A stretch of 64,000 bases of DNA from Allolobophora icterica (lineage: Eukaryota; Annelida; Clitellata; Crassiclitellata; Lumbricidae). The stretch lies in assembly GCA_963556255.1 (NCBI GenBank), contig OY744609.1:24551634-24615633 (forward strand), in the 5' to 3' direction. Shown here piece after piece: positions 28,568 to 39,513 of the stretch. A program made the translations under genes and the position numbers. Below the pieces are notes generated by a model, which saw only the letters and a program-made list of their open reading frames with translations, was not told the DNA's origin and made no database searches. Numbering within the stretch: the first letter of the stretch is position 1; each line of letters begins with the position of its first letter.

Positions 28568-29132
28568 CAGTGATGGGCACTAAACTATTTTTTTTTAGTT
28601 AAACTAAAACTATTTTCCAACTAAAAAAATATAGTTTAACTAAAGTTGGCAACTATTTTTGGAAATTAGTTAACTAAACTAAAAAAAAGTAGTTAAACTT
28701 TTTCCAACTGTTTTCCAACTATTTATGACAAACATTTTCACAATAACAGAGGTTAAGTGAACTGTAATAATGCAGAGCGTCAATGACAATTTCACCTTCA
28801 AACTATGCAATGTGTACTGTTCTAGCATACAGTTACAGGCGCACTGTTAGTAGCGTATGAATTTGAAAATACATGCTGTTAATGCTAAAATCATGCAGTG
28901 TTAATCAATCAGTTTCGCGTTGAGTTGTTGACAGTGTTCAATGTTCATTGCGGAAAATAGTTGCATATTGCTGATTTTTTTAGTTAAACTTTTTAGTTAG
29001 CAACTAAATTTTTTTAAGTTAAACTATGGTTTTAACTAAACTATTTTATTTTAGTTAAACTTTAGCCTTAACTAAATTTTTTTAGTTACACTAAAAGTTA
29101 GCAACTTTTTAGTTAACTATTGCCCATCACTG
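28568..29132. mobile_element. hAT-type element, CAGTGATGGGCA family
   Basis: Inverted ends CAGTGATGGGCA and TGCCCATCACTG are flanked by perfect 8-bp repeats GTTATCAC (28560-28567 and 29133-29140). Both arms are filled with TTAGTTAAACTA-type repeats; no coding capacity seen. Confidence 0.95.
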
Positions 29133-29140
29133 GTTATCAC

Positions 29141-30157
29141 AGAAAAAAAAACTTTCACACAAAGTACAAAATTAACAAGGTCAAAGCTGGCTTCTAGAGG
29201 TAACTGTAACATAATTAATACTATGTTTGCAAGGATATCTGGCCTGATGTTTGCAATTATGGCCATGAATCTGCGCTGCTTCCATATTGACGCCACTGAA
29301 ATAAATAATAAACTTTAAAGCTTCCTTAACGTATGCAAAGCAATTTTTCTCTGTTGCACCCTATAGGAAAATGTAATAGAAGAAATTGAACACTCCCACG
29401 CACGCACGCACACACACAAATCTATAGATCTGCACTGTCCAGTCGATCTTAGTGAACTTTATTTCTGAACCAGTTGTGTTGATAGATCCATTCTAAACCA
29501 TGGGTCACATAATCATTTTTAATCCATCTCACTAGTCAGGTACGTATAAGGTCGGGTGTAAGCACATAACTTCGCAAGAAATTCCCGATGACTTGCAATT
29601 TTTAGTATTCAGAACACTCACACATTCTGTGATTTATTGTATTTAACAAAATTTCTGTGACCTTTTAGCCTGGCATCATGATCTCTTCCAAGTCATCTCC
29701 GCTACTGTACTGTTCTCGTTTAATGTAAACGCATGCTAGCATGATAACAGACTCAGTGAATATCAGTTAGAAACAGCCATGATATAAACAACTAGCTGTG
29801 AACTGCATGTGAATGAAGACTGTTACTGAAGGTTGTAACACAGAAACTTTAATGCACAGTTCAGATTTGATTTTACAAAAGATCACAATCTACTTAAATC
29901 TAATAACCAGACAAAAGACTTTTGTCACTTAACAAACCCCTACCCAATCAGTTTAAACTGGTAGACAGTAATTCATACACAAGTAAAATGTATTTTCTTT
30001 TAAAATACAACATTGCTCAGCACACAGATTTGGGAAACAATTCAAATATTTCCTGAATTACAAGTTTCATTAACAAACATTCTAACAAAGTAAAAAACCA
30101 AACGATGTCTGTGTAAACATCTTAACACTTAGCCCAACACGAGTATAGACACGTAAT
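29141..30157 (-). other. 3' flank and probable UTR of the HRC-like gene
   Basis: Follows the TGA at 30158-30160 on the minus strand. Largely repeat-free; no single poly(A) signal stands out (an ATTAAA-like variant lies near 29850 and AATAAA near 29635). Confidence 0.4.
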
Positions 30158-33100
30158 TCAGAGTTCATCTTTCTTCTTATCTATCCAGGTCTTGACCCCA
30201 TCGATATCTTTGTCTATTTCATCCTTGTTGTACCTTGGCAATGCACTACAATTTATACAGATAATTTGTATACATTGTCAAATTCAGACTGAAAATAAAG
30301 TCATTCTAAAAACTCAACACTGTTAATAGAAATTGCAGGAATGCAGAATCAGTGTGCATACATAGACAAAACCCAGTGAATACTCCGGTACTTACAATTC
30401 ATCCATTCATTCATTTACAACATTTATTATATACGGTACAAAGGCGTACAGTAATCACTAACAGCCACATTCTCTGGCCTACAGCTGGCCAACGGTTACC
30501 ACCAGTGTCAGGCCAGCTACGGGCCCAGCAAATGGGGTGTCCCTTCAAGATTTCTACTCAAGGTACTCCTAGTCCTTCCGTGATGAAAGATACTTTTTCA
30601 ACCGTAAATCAAAGGTACGTTTATGTGTAGTGTTCCATTATTCCTGGCTAAAATAAACCATAAAGTAGCTAAGTCCAGCTGTCTACTTAGTTGTAGTTAT
30701 ACTTATTAAATACAAGTATTTGCATTTTAAGTTTCAGTTATAATAATTAGTCATTGTTACTGCTTAAGTTTTAGTTCTGTAGGGAGCAGGGGTTGATATC
30801 AGGCTCTGTAAACAGCAGAGGGGCACTGCAGCCGGACTCGTACAGCGGCGGGACTTCGGGCAGTCGCAACTTTGTATGCTCATGGCGTCTGGCGGTCACG
30901 ACTTCGAATGCTTTTGGACGGGCAACTCTGTATTTCTGGCTAAGGGCCTGGTTATACCCAACTAGCCAAATTATTTGCATATAATGAAATATACACAAGA
31001 AACTCCACAATGGCTTTCTGTTGCAGAGTGCATTGTGTTCAGAAGATTATGCCGAACGATGCTTCAGTTGTCTGCTCTGCCACAGCCTACAACACGGAGC
31101 TCTGCGTTCCAATCTAAAGCAAGCTGGGCCAGCGATAGTTGCGCTCTGTAGCCTGTGGAGACATGCAGGTGCTCAGCTTCTGCACACCAAGCCCATCATA
31201 CTTTTTACTTGTACGTACTGTTGCCTTTGACTAGCATAAAATTCCAAATTGTCTAATATCACACTTCGTAGATCTGTTAGACAGTCAATTAGTCATAGGT
31301 GCAGCACTTTTATGAGGTACTTAACATTTGCTATGGTGTCACTTATGATCCATAGATAAATGCACAAATACAATCATAAATGATAAGCCCTCCACTGTCA
31401 GAGGACATCCCACAACAGAACAACACTTCCAACTTTATCCCAGACCCAAACATAAGAGAACTTTTAAGTTTAGTCTGTGATAAAGTTGGATCAGTCCAGT
31501 TCAAAGTTACACCTTCAGTGCAAGAAATACTTTCACATTGGAAAAAACTTACAACGTGCAAATGGCTAATGGTTCAAAATTATACATACTTGAAAATTGA
31601 TGCTGAAATGCGATCAATGATTCCACCTACAATTGAAAACAATGAAAATTTTAACCACCATCCTAAAAATAAGAATGTTTTAAATAAATTCATAATCTAG
31701 GTATTTTATACAGCAAACACTGAATGTAACATTTATTTACGCTATTTTATGTTTTAATTGTTTCATCTAATCTAATCTACCTGTAATCTAATGACTTCCA
31801 TTACACCACTATTAATTATTATGTTACTGTTCTTATGATTCATAATACAATACAATACATAATTATGAAACATTTTTATTAATTATATTTCTCTTATTGT
31901 GATTCATAATCATAACAAGATATTATTAAAAATTTGTCTTCAAGGTTGCCAATCTGTTTCTTCTTGCAATCCTTCATGGCATTTTCCACTATATATGCAT
32001 GCATATAATTATACATACATCTAAACCGGGTCAATATTAGCTTTAGGGTCAATGGGTCATAGCAGGGAATAACCAGGTGTCATGTTTACATCAACCAAAG
32101 TCAACCAAAATACTCAGATGTAAACTGAAAGCAAAACCAATGAATCATAATCTCTGTTCCATGCTCATCCCCCATACAAATAGATACTGTGCTTGATCAA
32201 AAGACAGTGACTCTTGTTGATTGATTTTAAATTTATCATACATGACGTCATCACCTTGCCAAAAATATATTAAGAATATTTAAGCTATTGAGATCTCATT
32301 GCCATAGCTCCTCCTTGGTAATAATGAAGCAGTGCATGGTTAGCACATGTTCCTTGTGCTACAACTGTTGTGCTCGAATGCCAGACAGCACCATAGTAAC
32401 CACACTATGACTGCTATTACCAGACACCACTTTCAACTGAATATCATAGTTCACATTATTTGCTGAGTTTTAACATAATAATGCATGGACATTCTAAAAA
32501 TGCTTAAATTTTTACAACACAGTAAATTTAAACAACAGGTTTTATTGTATAAAAACAGCAAATAACAATAACCTACTAGCGCAGTTTAATGAACAGTTAA
32601 CGGTCACACAACATAAATGACACAAGTAAAACATATCTGAGTGTTAAAATTTATTACAAGTAAATATTAGTGATCAATATTTGCTATTAAACATTTGTTA
32701 TATGTAATATACTGTCATTCTTAACCTGTGCATTATTAACATTAATTCATTTAACACACTGAACGCGAGGTACGAGTTAACTCGTATGTCGTTTCACGGG
32801 TAACGGCACGACGTACGAGATAACTCGTACCTCAGTATACATCAGTTCCACAGCGACTATAGGCATATCCAGCGTGCTGGCAATCCATTCTGCCGCGTCT
32901 CTGTTACTACTATGGTGAGTACTGCCATCTGGTGAATAGCGAAGCAAATTTTTAAATTTAATTTTTAATTTTTATTGTAATTGCAGCCATTAGACTACGC
33001 ACTTGTGCACTGTCAGACGTCAGCGTTCTGGTAGTTATGTAGTCGCGTAATATATGTTCTAAACAGTCTTGATCCCATATAACATCCTACTAATGTATGT

Positions 33101-36100
33101 TTTCCTCATCTGGCTGTCGAATATTTCGATGTGTACGACACGTGTGAAAAAATCGCAGAAAATCACGTTATATTTGCGGCACATGCGCTTCTACTATAGC
33201 CTGCACTCTGCATGGTGTCATGCTTCAATGATTATTATTCGAATCCAGACGTTTAGTCAGGTTACTGTAGAGTAGAATAAAGTAGAGTAGAGCAATGAAC
33301 AGTTTGAAACAACTAGATTTGTCAGACGATGAATATTTTGATGATGTTTGCAACACGCGTGAACAGCACAAAGAAACGCGTTATATTTGCGGCGCGTGTC
33401 GCGGCGCGTGCTTCTATAGCCTTCACGCTTCAATGATTATCATTCAAATGCAGACTTTTAGTCAGTTTACTGTAGAGTAGAGTAGAGTAAAAAGCAGTTT
33501 ATTTGCATTTTCATTCATTTTATGTAGCTTTTCAGAGTTACTGTCGATAATAAGTGACAATGGCCGTTGCTATCCGATATCCTTACATTACCGATAATTG
33601 ATTACAGGTCTGTAAGCGTATTGGTAATAATTTGGCCCGCAGCCAAAGTGTTAAGTCTGCAGTAATATTTAGCATTCTTTATAACTCTAGCCATTTAGAT
33701 ATTAACTCTTGTATTTTAGGCCACCAGCACTCCAGAAGTCATTAAGTCAAATCACTGAATTACAAATCGTCAGTAAACGTTAACTTTGTATAATATACTC
33801 ACCAGGCTGACATACTGTATCACAGACTTTGCATAGATAACAGAACTTGCAGTACTGTTCAAAAACATCAAAACAAACATTGAAAGTAAATCTTTCAAGC
33901 CTAGATTTTTTACAATTGCATCAGAAAACAGTATAGATAGTAAGCCGACAGTTAGCTAAGCAGAGTGTTTCATAAGGAAAATAATTTATAAAAAAACAAT
34001 TACACAGACATCTTGACAATTCTGTAGAATGTTATAAGCTCTTTCTCGGGACAAATTCATGCGAACAAAGAGCTGCACCTAAGATGTAGTCCTATGCTTT
34101 CCTGTCCTGGGCCTTCAAGGATCCAAGCAGTGTTCAGCCTCTATCGCACTTCATTCCAGATCTTTTCAACAATTCTGCTAAGCTTGGCAGATTAGATGAA
34201 GATGACCAATAGTTGGTAAAAGGAAAGGTAAAAATCAAAGTCACATTAGGATGTCTTTGTGACAGTAAGCAGATTTAAGAGAATGAGCAGCCTGAAGTTG
34301 CTAATAAAGGTACTCTACTAAGCACTAACTAGTGAAACAAGCTGCACAAAGATATCTAGTTGTCTTTCCTTAATTTGTTTGGGCACCAGCTTGGCATGTA
34401 ATAAGCAGCAAAGACTAAATCAGCCAAAGGTTAATAAAGTAAACAGTGACCCTGAAACTGAGAACACTTAGTTAACAACCAACATTAATCATTCTAACAA
34501 TTAGCTTAACAATCGTTAACCACTAACATTCTTGCGTTAAAAACAGCAACTGTAACAAAAACTCTTGATGGGTCAGCCCACAGTGCAGACACCAACAACT
34601 GCCACACATTTGCAGCAGTCATCAAGTAAATACCTCTAGCAGCAGCTTGTTTACACTACCTTACCATACATGTTCATCTCATATCAAACACACAAGTTAA
34701 ATTTACACAACACTATTTCATATCTCTAATTTGCTTTCCCACAAAATCCTCCCCTAACAAGGTGTACACAGTTTTACACACGTATCAAGAGACTTAATAT
34801 AGCACATTTAAAGTATAGCACATTTAAAGTGCTGCATACATGAAAGATGCAACTCCTTACCACACTACTTTTTTATTTGACCAAGATGTAATTTTTTTCT
34901 TTATACAAACATATAACAAACAGCATGATTCACATTGTTTGAATAGCTGTAACTTCACCATTAAAAGGAACAGAAAGTTGCATTTTTACTAATACAGATT
35001 ACAAAGAACTTAGATGGGATGGTAAGTAGCTCTAGTTGATGTGGTATTGAATAACTCCTAAGCTTCTTTATAGTGCATTGTGCACAAGTAACTTCAATTA
35101 GTGCAGCATACCTGGCAGAAAAGCTACCATATTTTTCGGACTATAAGTCGTGGTTTTTAACATGAGAGTCATGGGTAGCGTCTTATATAAAGGTGCTGAA
35201 ATGATTAACGAGTTTAATATCTAACTTCAGTGTTATCATAACAAACAGCAAAGGTTTCAAGAATTTCTTTAAATTCAAAATAATTAAAACTACCATAATG
35301 CCACAACAAACATCAAATTTTGAAAAAAAAATGTTATTTCAAAAGTGCATAAAATTTAATTTTAACAAAAAGGTTTCTTAGCAAGTATTTACTAATAATG
35401 GCTGTATATTTATGGCCGCCGACAGCACACGCGCTTATACGCGTTTGACCATCTATGTATGGGTCCACCGTATCTGCTTTATGTATTGATTTTTTTTAAT
35501 TTGCCGTTTTTGCATCACTGCGGCTTTACAAAGGAGCGACATATAGTCCGAACGATACGGTAACCTGAAGTGAAAACTACCTAGATTCTATATAGAATGC
35601 TTTAAGATTCTGGTTACAGATATCAGCAATCAGCTTAAACTGCTTCCACCTACAAGCAGAAGCAAAGTTTTTTTAGCCTTTCAAGACAACCCCGGAAATG
35701 AAACGAGACAAAACGCACACAAAAGTTACAACCCTACTGATGGTGAGTAGCAAGAATTCAAGAAATATTTAGTATTATTATTTACTAAACTGAAAAAGCC
35801 AAATTACCGTAATATAGATTTACAAGTGTTCATGAATTAGCAAACCTTGCACATGTGACAGTTTGGCTGTGTTGGACTTTTCTCACAAGGACAATCCGCA
35901 TCACACAGCTTGCAAAACTGAAACAGTATAAGTCATTCTGTCTTAAAACAAGCTAGCAAATCCTACACTCTAGGTACGCACATAAAATGAGAACATGAGG
36001 ATGCATGCAAAAATAAAATTATAAAGACAATAATATGGGGCAAGTCATGATTGCTTCAAATGATCCTTCAAAATTTCAACTGGTGAAGCACATTTTGTCA

Positions 36101-38433
36101 TGAAAATATTTTCTTTTGAGCATATCAGAAACTTACCAAATGCAATAATTTCTTTCATGCAACAGAAGTTTTTCACAAACATCGCACAGATATTCATTAC
36201 TCACTTATAACTTATTTATTGCAGAACTCTATTCTCTTCCAGATTGGGAAGTCATATTAATTAAATGTGATCATCCACAGGTAAGTCAAGGTAAAATATT
36301 CCTGGCAAAGGCACTCTAAAGCATCTTCTGTCACCTGTAAATAATTTCTCAAGCAGAATATTAGCATAATTTTCACACAAAAATTCAGAAACCAGCAAAT
36401 CAACAGTTTGCTCAGTTTGTCAGTGGATAATTAACTGTGATTTATCAGTCAACTAACCATCAGGAAACTGACTTCACAACCATCATCAGCCTCTGTGTCT
36501 GTCTCTCTCAAGTTCTGTAACAGACCAACTCTGTTCACATTAAATATGACTCCACTCAGTTCATTACTCAGTTCATTACTTACCAACAGCACTAATGACT
36601 TTCACTTGTATGCAGATGATACCCAGCTCTTCCTATCTTTGGATAGTTCCACATCTTCAATCAGCAGCTAACGTTTTTGACAGCGTAAAGTCTTGGATGA
36701 ACACTAATACACCACATCTGAATCCTTCTAAAGCTGAATTTCTCCTTCTATGGACAAGCAACAACTCCACAAATTTGAATGGCTTACATCTGTTCAGTTG
36801 GGTGGATTACTCGTTAACCATGCTGATCGTACACACAGTTTGGGCATGGTGTCTTACTCCACCGTGTAATTTATGTTTGGGGATTATGCAGATCAGCTCA
36901 ATTCCACATAATGGGATATTTGTAGAATCAGATCTCTGTTGTCTTGAAGTCTTAAACCTAATGTTTTGGTTTCCAGCAGACTTAATAACTGTAATAATTT
37001 CTCATTGGTATCACTAAGGGAGACCTTCACAAACTAGAAATGGTTCAAAACTCATATGCTTAAGCCGTAACAAAGACCTCTAAATATCAGCATATTACAC
37101 CCATATTGCATTCATTCCACTCGCTGCCCATCGAGCATAGAATCCATTTTAAAATCTGCCTCATAGTTCACAAAGCGCTACATTTTGGGTCGGTTGGCCT
37201 ATCTCTGTTCCGTGCTCATCCCTGGTAAACATAGACATTGTGCTCGATCCATGGACTCTTGTTGATCCCCGCACCCGAACAGCGTTGGTCTCAGGCTGCT
37301 TGGTAGATGGTTCAAAGTTGTAGAATTTGCTATCAACTTCAGTTCATTTGGTCAATTCGTTGAAGTAATTCAGGTCTAAACTTAGGAATCATTTCTTTCA
37401 ACTTGCATATCCAGTTTTATCCACTGTAGCCTGGCTTCTGGTTTCTCTGATCTATTGGACTTTCAACCAGGTTTTTTTCCGATGGGTTATGAGTTTTGAC
37501 TGTGATTTCATTTGAAGCAACCATGAGATGATGTCTTCAGCATAATGATAACAGCGCTGTAGAAGACATTAGATTAGGTTACAGATTATTTGATAGGATC
37601 ACAATAGCACCATAGAAGTTATTGTCTAATAAATTTATATTAATTTGCCTATATCACTCTGCATAATTTTCTTGCAAATGACACAAGCTGAGCAGTGACT
37701 TGACTGTTTCCTGCACTGCTTCCAGTTCCATTGCAACCGTTAATAAAAGCCAAGTGCAATAATGGACTATCTCAGTTCATTTATTTAGATTTCTGGAGAG
37801 CATTAATATCGAACAAGATGGCGTCCGTTTTGATCTACGCCTAATTCACATGACGGGCCCGAATTCGACTTCGAGTCTCAGAGCTCAGATGAAACGCCGA
37901 CGCGTTAGCCGCTTGGCTACCATATCACCTCACCTCGGTTTACTACCGAAAAGTTGGCGACTGTCACTTTATCCATTTTACGATTAAGCACAATACATGA
38001 TAGGTAAGTCTCAGAGCTCAGATGAAACGCCGACGCGTTAGCCGCTTGGCTACCATATCACCTCACCTCGGTTTACTACCGAAAAGTTGGCGACTGTCAC
38101 TTTATCCATTTTACGATTAAGCACAATACATGATAGGTAATACAGAAAGCGCTCAAGTGATCGGTATCCAATTATCGGCAAAGAAGACAAAACTGATCGA
38201 CAACGCACCTTACAGTAATCGCAGTATCCACAGAGTGAACCTTTGTGGTATTCTAGTTTCTCTGTTTCTTCTGGTGGCAGTTCTTTATCACCGTCGTCGT
38301 CGTGATCGTGATGATGATGGTCATGATCGTGGTGGTGGTGATGTTCATCATCACTGGCGATTCCATCGTCAGCAGCTACCACAATTAAGGCCAGGGCGAA
38401 AAAAGCCAAAAGAAGTAGTTGACCTCTAACCAT
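30158..38433 (-). CDS. HRC-like ER-luminal His/Asp-rich, cysteine-rich KDEL protein (4 exons)
   Basis: Small ER-luminal protein assembled from exons 38433-38209, 35917-35846, 33854-33799 and 30245-30158 (441 nt, 146 residues, all junctions in phase). Residues 1-20 are a hydrophobic signal peptide, followed by an acidic/His block (11 His and many Asp between 31 and 49). From 68 to 114 there are 14 cysteines, mostly as C-X2-C repeats at 68, 71, 74, 77, 80, 84, 86, 95, 98, 101, 104, 107, 110 and 114. The C-terminus WIDKKKDEL ends in a KDEL retrieval signal at 143-146. The motif YCKFCYLCKVCDTVCQPG resembles, from memory, the C-terminal end of vertebrate sarcoplasmic-reticulum histidine-rich calcium-binding protein (HRC); with the His/Asp block this suggests a Ca2+/metal-buffering ER role (inference). 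The exon 3 donor is GA/GTATAT, not the stronger-looking G/GTGAGT four bases upstream, because only the former keeps the KDEL frame. An upstream in-frame ATG (38496) would bury the signal peptide, so I start at 38433. Confidence 0.82.
30246..32750. other. Intron of the HRC-like gene, mostly unclassified
   Basis: A GC-richer block at 30780-31230 has a minus-strand frame (ARPKAFEVVTARRHEHTKLR) of unknown family and looks transposon-like. A 106-codon plus-strand frame at 31380-31700 has no motif I recognise. Otherwise AT-rich intron. Confidence 0.4.
32751..33654 (+). mobile_element. piggyBac-like element, internally deleted
   Basis: Bounded by TTAA on both sides, with ends TTAACACACTGAACGCG and, inverted, TTAACACTTTGGCTGCGG. 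The left arm holds a subterminal inverted pair around GAGGTACGAGTTAACTCG / CGAGATAACTCGTACCTC. Inside, an ORF at 33295-33480 starts MNSLKQLDLSDDEYFDD (piggyBac-like acidic N-terminus) and runs straight into ETRYICGACRGAC (Cys-rich C-terminal tail), so the catalytic core is deleted. A related tail SRYICGTC lies at about 33155-33185. Confidence 0.7.
33855..35126. other. Intron of the HRC-like gene, nothing recognised
   Basis: AT-rich, without transposon ends or coding signals that I could identify. A short direct duplication of TATAGCACATTTAAAG lies near 34797-34830. Confidence 0.5.
35127..35560. mobile_element. TA-flanked MITE with CGGACTATAAGTCG ends
   Basis: Ends CCATATTTTTCGGACTATAA and, at the right, ATATAGTCCGAACGATACGG are inverted with mismatches, and the element is flanked by TA on both sides, suggesting Tc1/mariner-like or another TA-targeting superfamily. 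Located in an HRC-like gene intron. Confidence 0.7.
36490..37440 (+). mobile_element. CR1/L2-type LINE relic with YADD core
   Basis: Plus-strand pieces in correct order: LFTLNMTPLSSLLSS, FHLYADDTQLFLSLDS (RT catalytic motif, about 36600-36650), FDSVKSWMNTNTPHLNPSKA, then at 37060-37200 TKTSKYQHITPILHSFHSLP and EHRIHFKICLIVHKALHFGS. Several frameshifts. Antisense to the HRC-like gene, in its first intron. Confidence 0.88.
37875..38142. repeat. 134-bp tandem duplication containing tRNA-like sequence
   Basis: The segment starting GTCTCAGAGCTCAGATGAAA is repeated head-to-tail with period 134 (37875-38008 and 38009-38142), apparently identical by eye. On the minus strand it contains GGTAGCCAAGCGGCTAACGC, an A-box-like motif, suggesting a tRNA-derived SINE head. 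It lies 67 bp inside intron 1 of the HRC-like gene. Confidence 0.9.
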
Positions 38434-38663
38434 TTTGTCTTCGGAATGTTTGGATTTCGACGAACTTGTCATGCCAACCCCAGGCGTCAAATTCATTCAT
38501 TCGATCCTTTCCCTCTCACAGAAAGACGACCAGTAGAAAGACGACAAGTCAACGCGGCAACGCTGGTTCTCTGTTCTACTTCCGACGACGGTGATGACGA
38601 CGATGACGACGACGGAGCCTTCGAAAGTACTGTTTAATCACAGTTGAAATAATTATTTACATT

Positions 38664-39128
38664 ACCCGGGGGGTGGGTCGCGGGGGACAAGACCCCCCAC
38701 CTTTAAGAGTGGGGGGGGGGGGGGTACACGCCATACATCGGACCCCCAAATTTCGAAGATACACCAAAAAAGGTCAACAAATGCAAATGTGTGTGAGGGC
38801 AAAAATGAGTTTTCAGTGGCTTTTGACCAGATAAGTTGTTTTGAGGAGAAGTGCCCCCCCCCAAATTTGAAGGAAAAAAAGTAATAAACTTAGAAAATTG
38901 TGTAAGAGAAGGAAACAGGAAGGAAAAAAGTTTAAAATTATGTGGAGATGAATTGGTAAAAAAGGTCGTCAGATATTTTGAAGGTATGATTTCGAAGAGA
39001 TGAAACAATATTTTTTAACCTTTTTGTGTTTCTTCTAAATTTGGGGCGACAACAGTTACTATACTGTGCCCCCACTCTTAAAAATGGGGTCTTGTCCCCT
39101 CACCCCCCCCCTCATTTCGCCGCCCATG
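38664..39128. mobile_element. Truncated hAT-type element, CATGGGCGGCGA family
   Basis: Right end TTTCGCCGCCCATG and internal CCCCCCACCTTTAAGAGTGG match the family of 53125-53710 and 20650-21044. The left terminus is missing and no 8-bp duplication is visible. It occupies much of the interval between the HRC-like gene and PIGF. Confidence 0.7.
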
Positions 39129-39513
39129 CCCTTTGGATCTTGACCTATAACCGATTTCACCCACCTCCGCCTATCGATTTTGATTTGACTAAGCTCCTGT
39201 AAAGTGTGAATAAGCTGGTTCCCGCGACTTCGTTTTTGCGGCGCTGAGATTTCGAGATTTCGATGTATAAATTATATCTACGAATAGGCCATTGGATATT
39301 ATATCTATGCATTGATATGCACTAATACATATCAATGTATCTATGGCTTTCATTCAAGATGGCAGCGGCCAGTGGTCATCGGTGATTGAGATTGTAATAT
39401 CGTTGACCACTTCTTAATCATTGGACAAGGCTGTTTTAGAAAATCCATAAGTACTGATTCTTTGCAGTGGTGTTGCTTTAGTGTTTTGTAACGGCTTCAA
39501 GCCATTAAGTGAA

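Noticed and set aside
31380..31700. 106-codon plus-strand frame in the HRC-like gene intron
   Set aside because: Low-complexity AT-rich codon use, no recognised motif, no flanking transposon ends; kept only as an unclassified stretch.
33803..33808. Stronger-looking donor G/GTGAGT for exon 3 of the HRC-like gene
   Set aside because: It shifts the last exon out of the KDEL frame and ends in an early stop; GA/GTATAT four bases downstream keeps the frame.
36595..37017. 140-codon plus-strand frame as a possible gene
   Set aside because: It is a frameshifted segment of a LINE reverse transcriptase with the YADD motif in the neighbouring frame.
37880..37960. Minus-strand tRNA-like sequence GGTAGCCAAGCGGCTAACGC
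   Set aside because: The B-box position reads AAGTCGAATTCGG and part of it lies in a tandem duplication; a tRNA-derived repeat is more likely than a functional tRNA.
38434..38496. Upstream in-frame ATG of the HRC-like gene
   Set aside because: Starting there would place 21 charged residues before the hydrophobic signal peptide; the downstream ATG gives a standard signal sequence.
39481..39513. Upstream in-frame extension of PIGF from a GTG codon
   Set aside because: No ATG in that stretch; the first ATG is at 39514.
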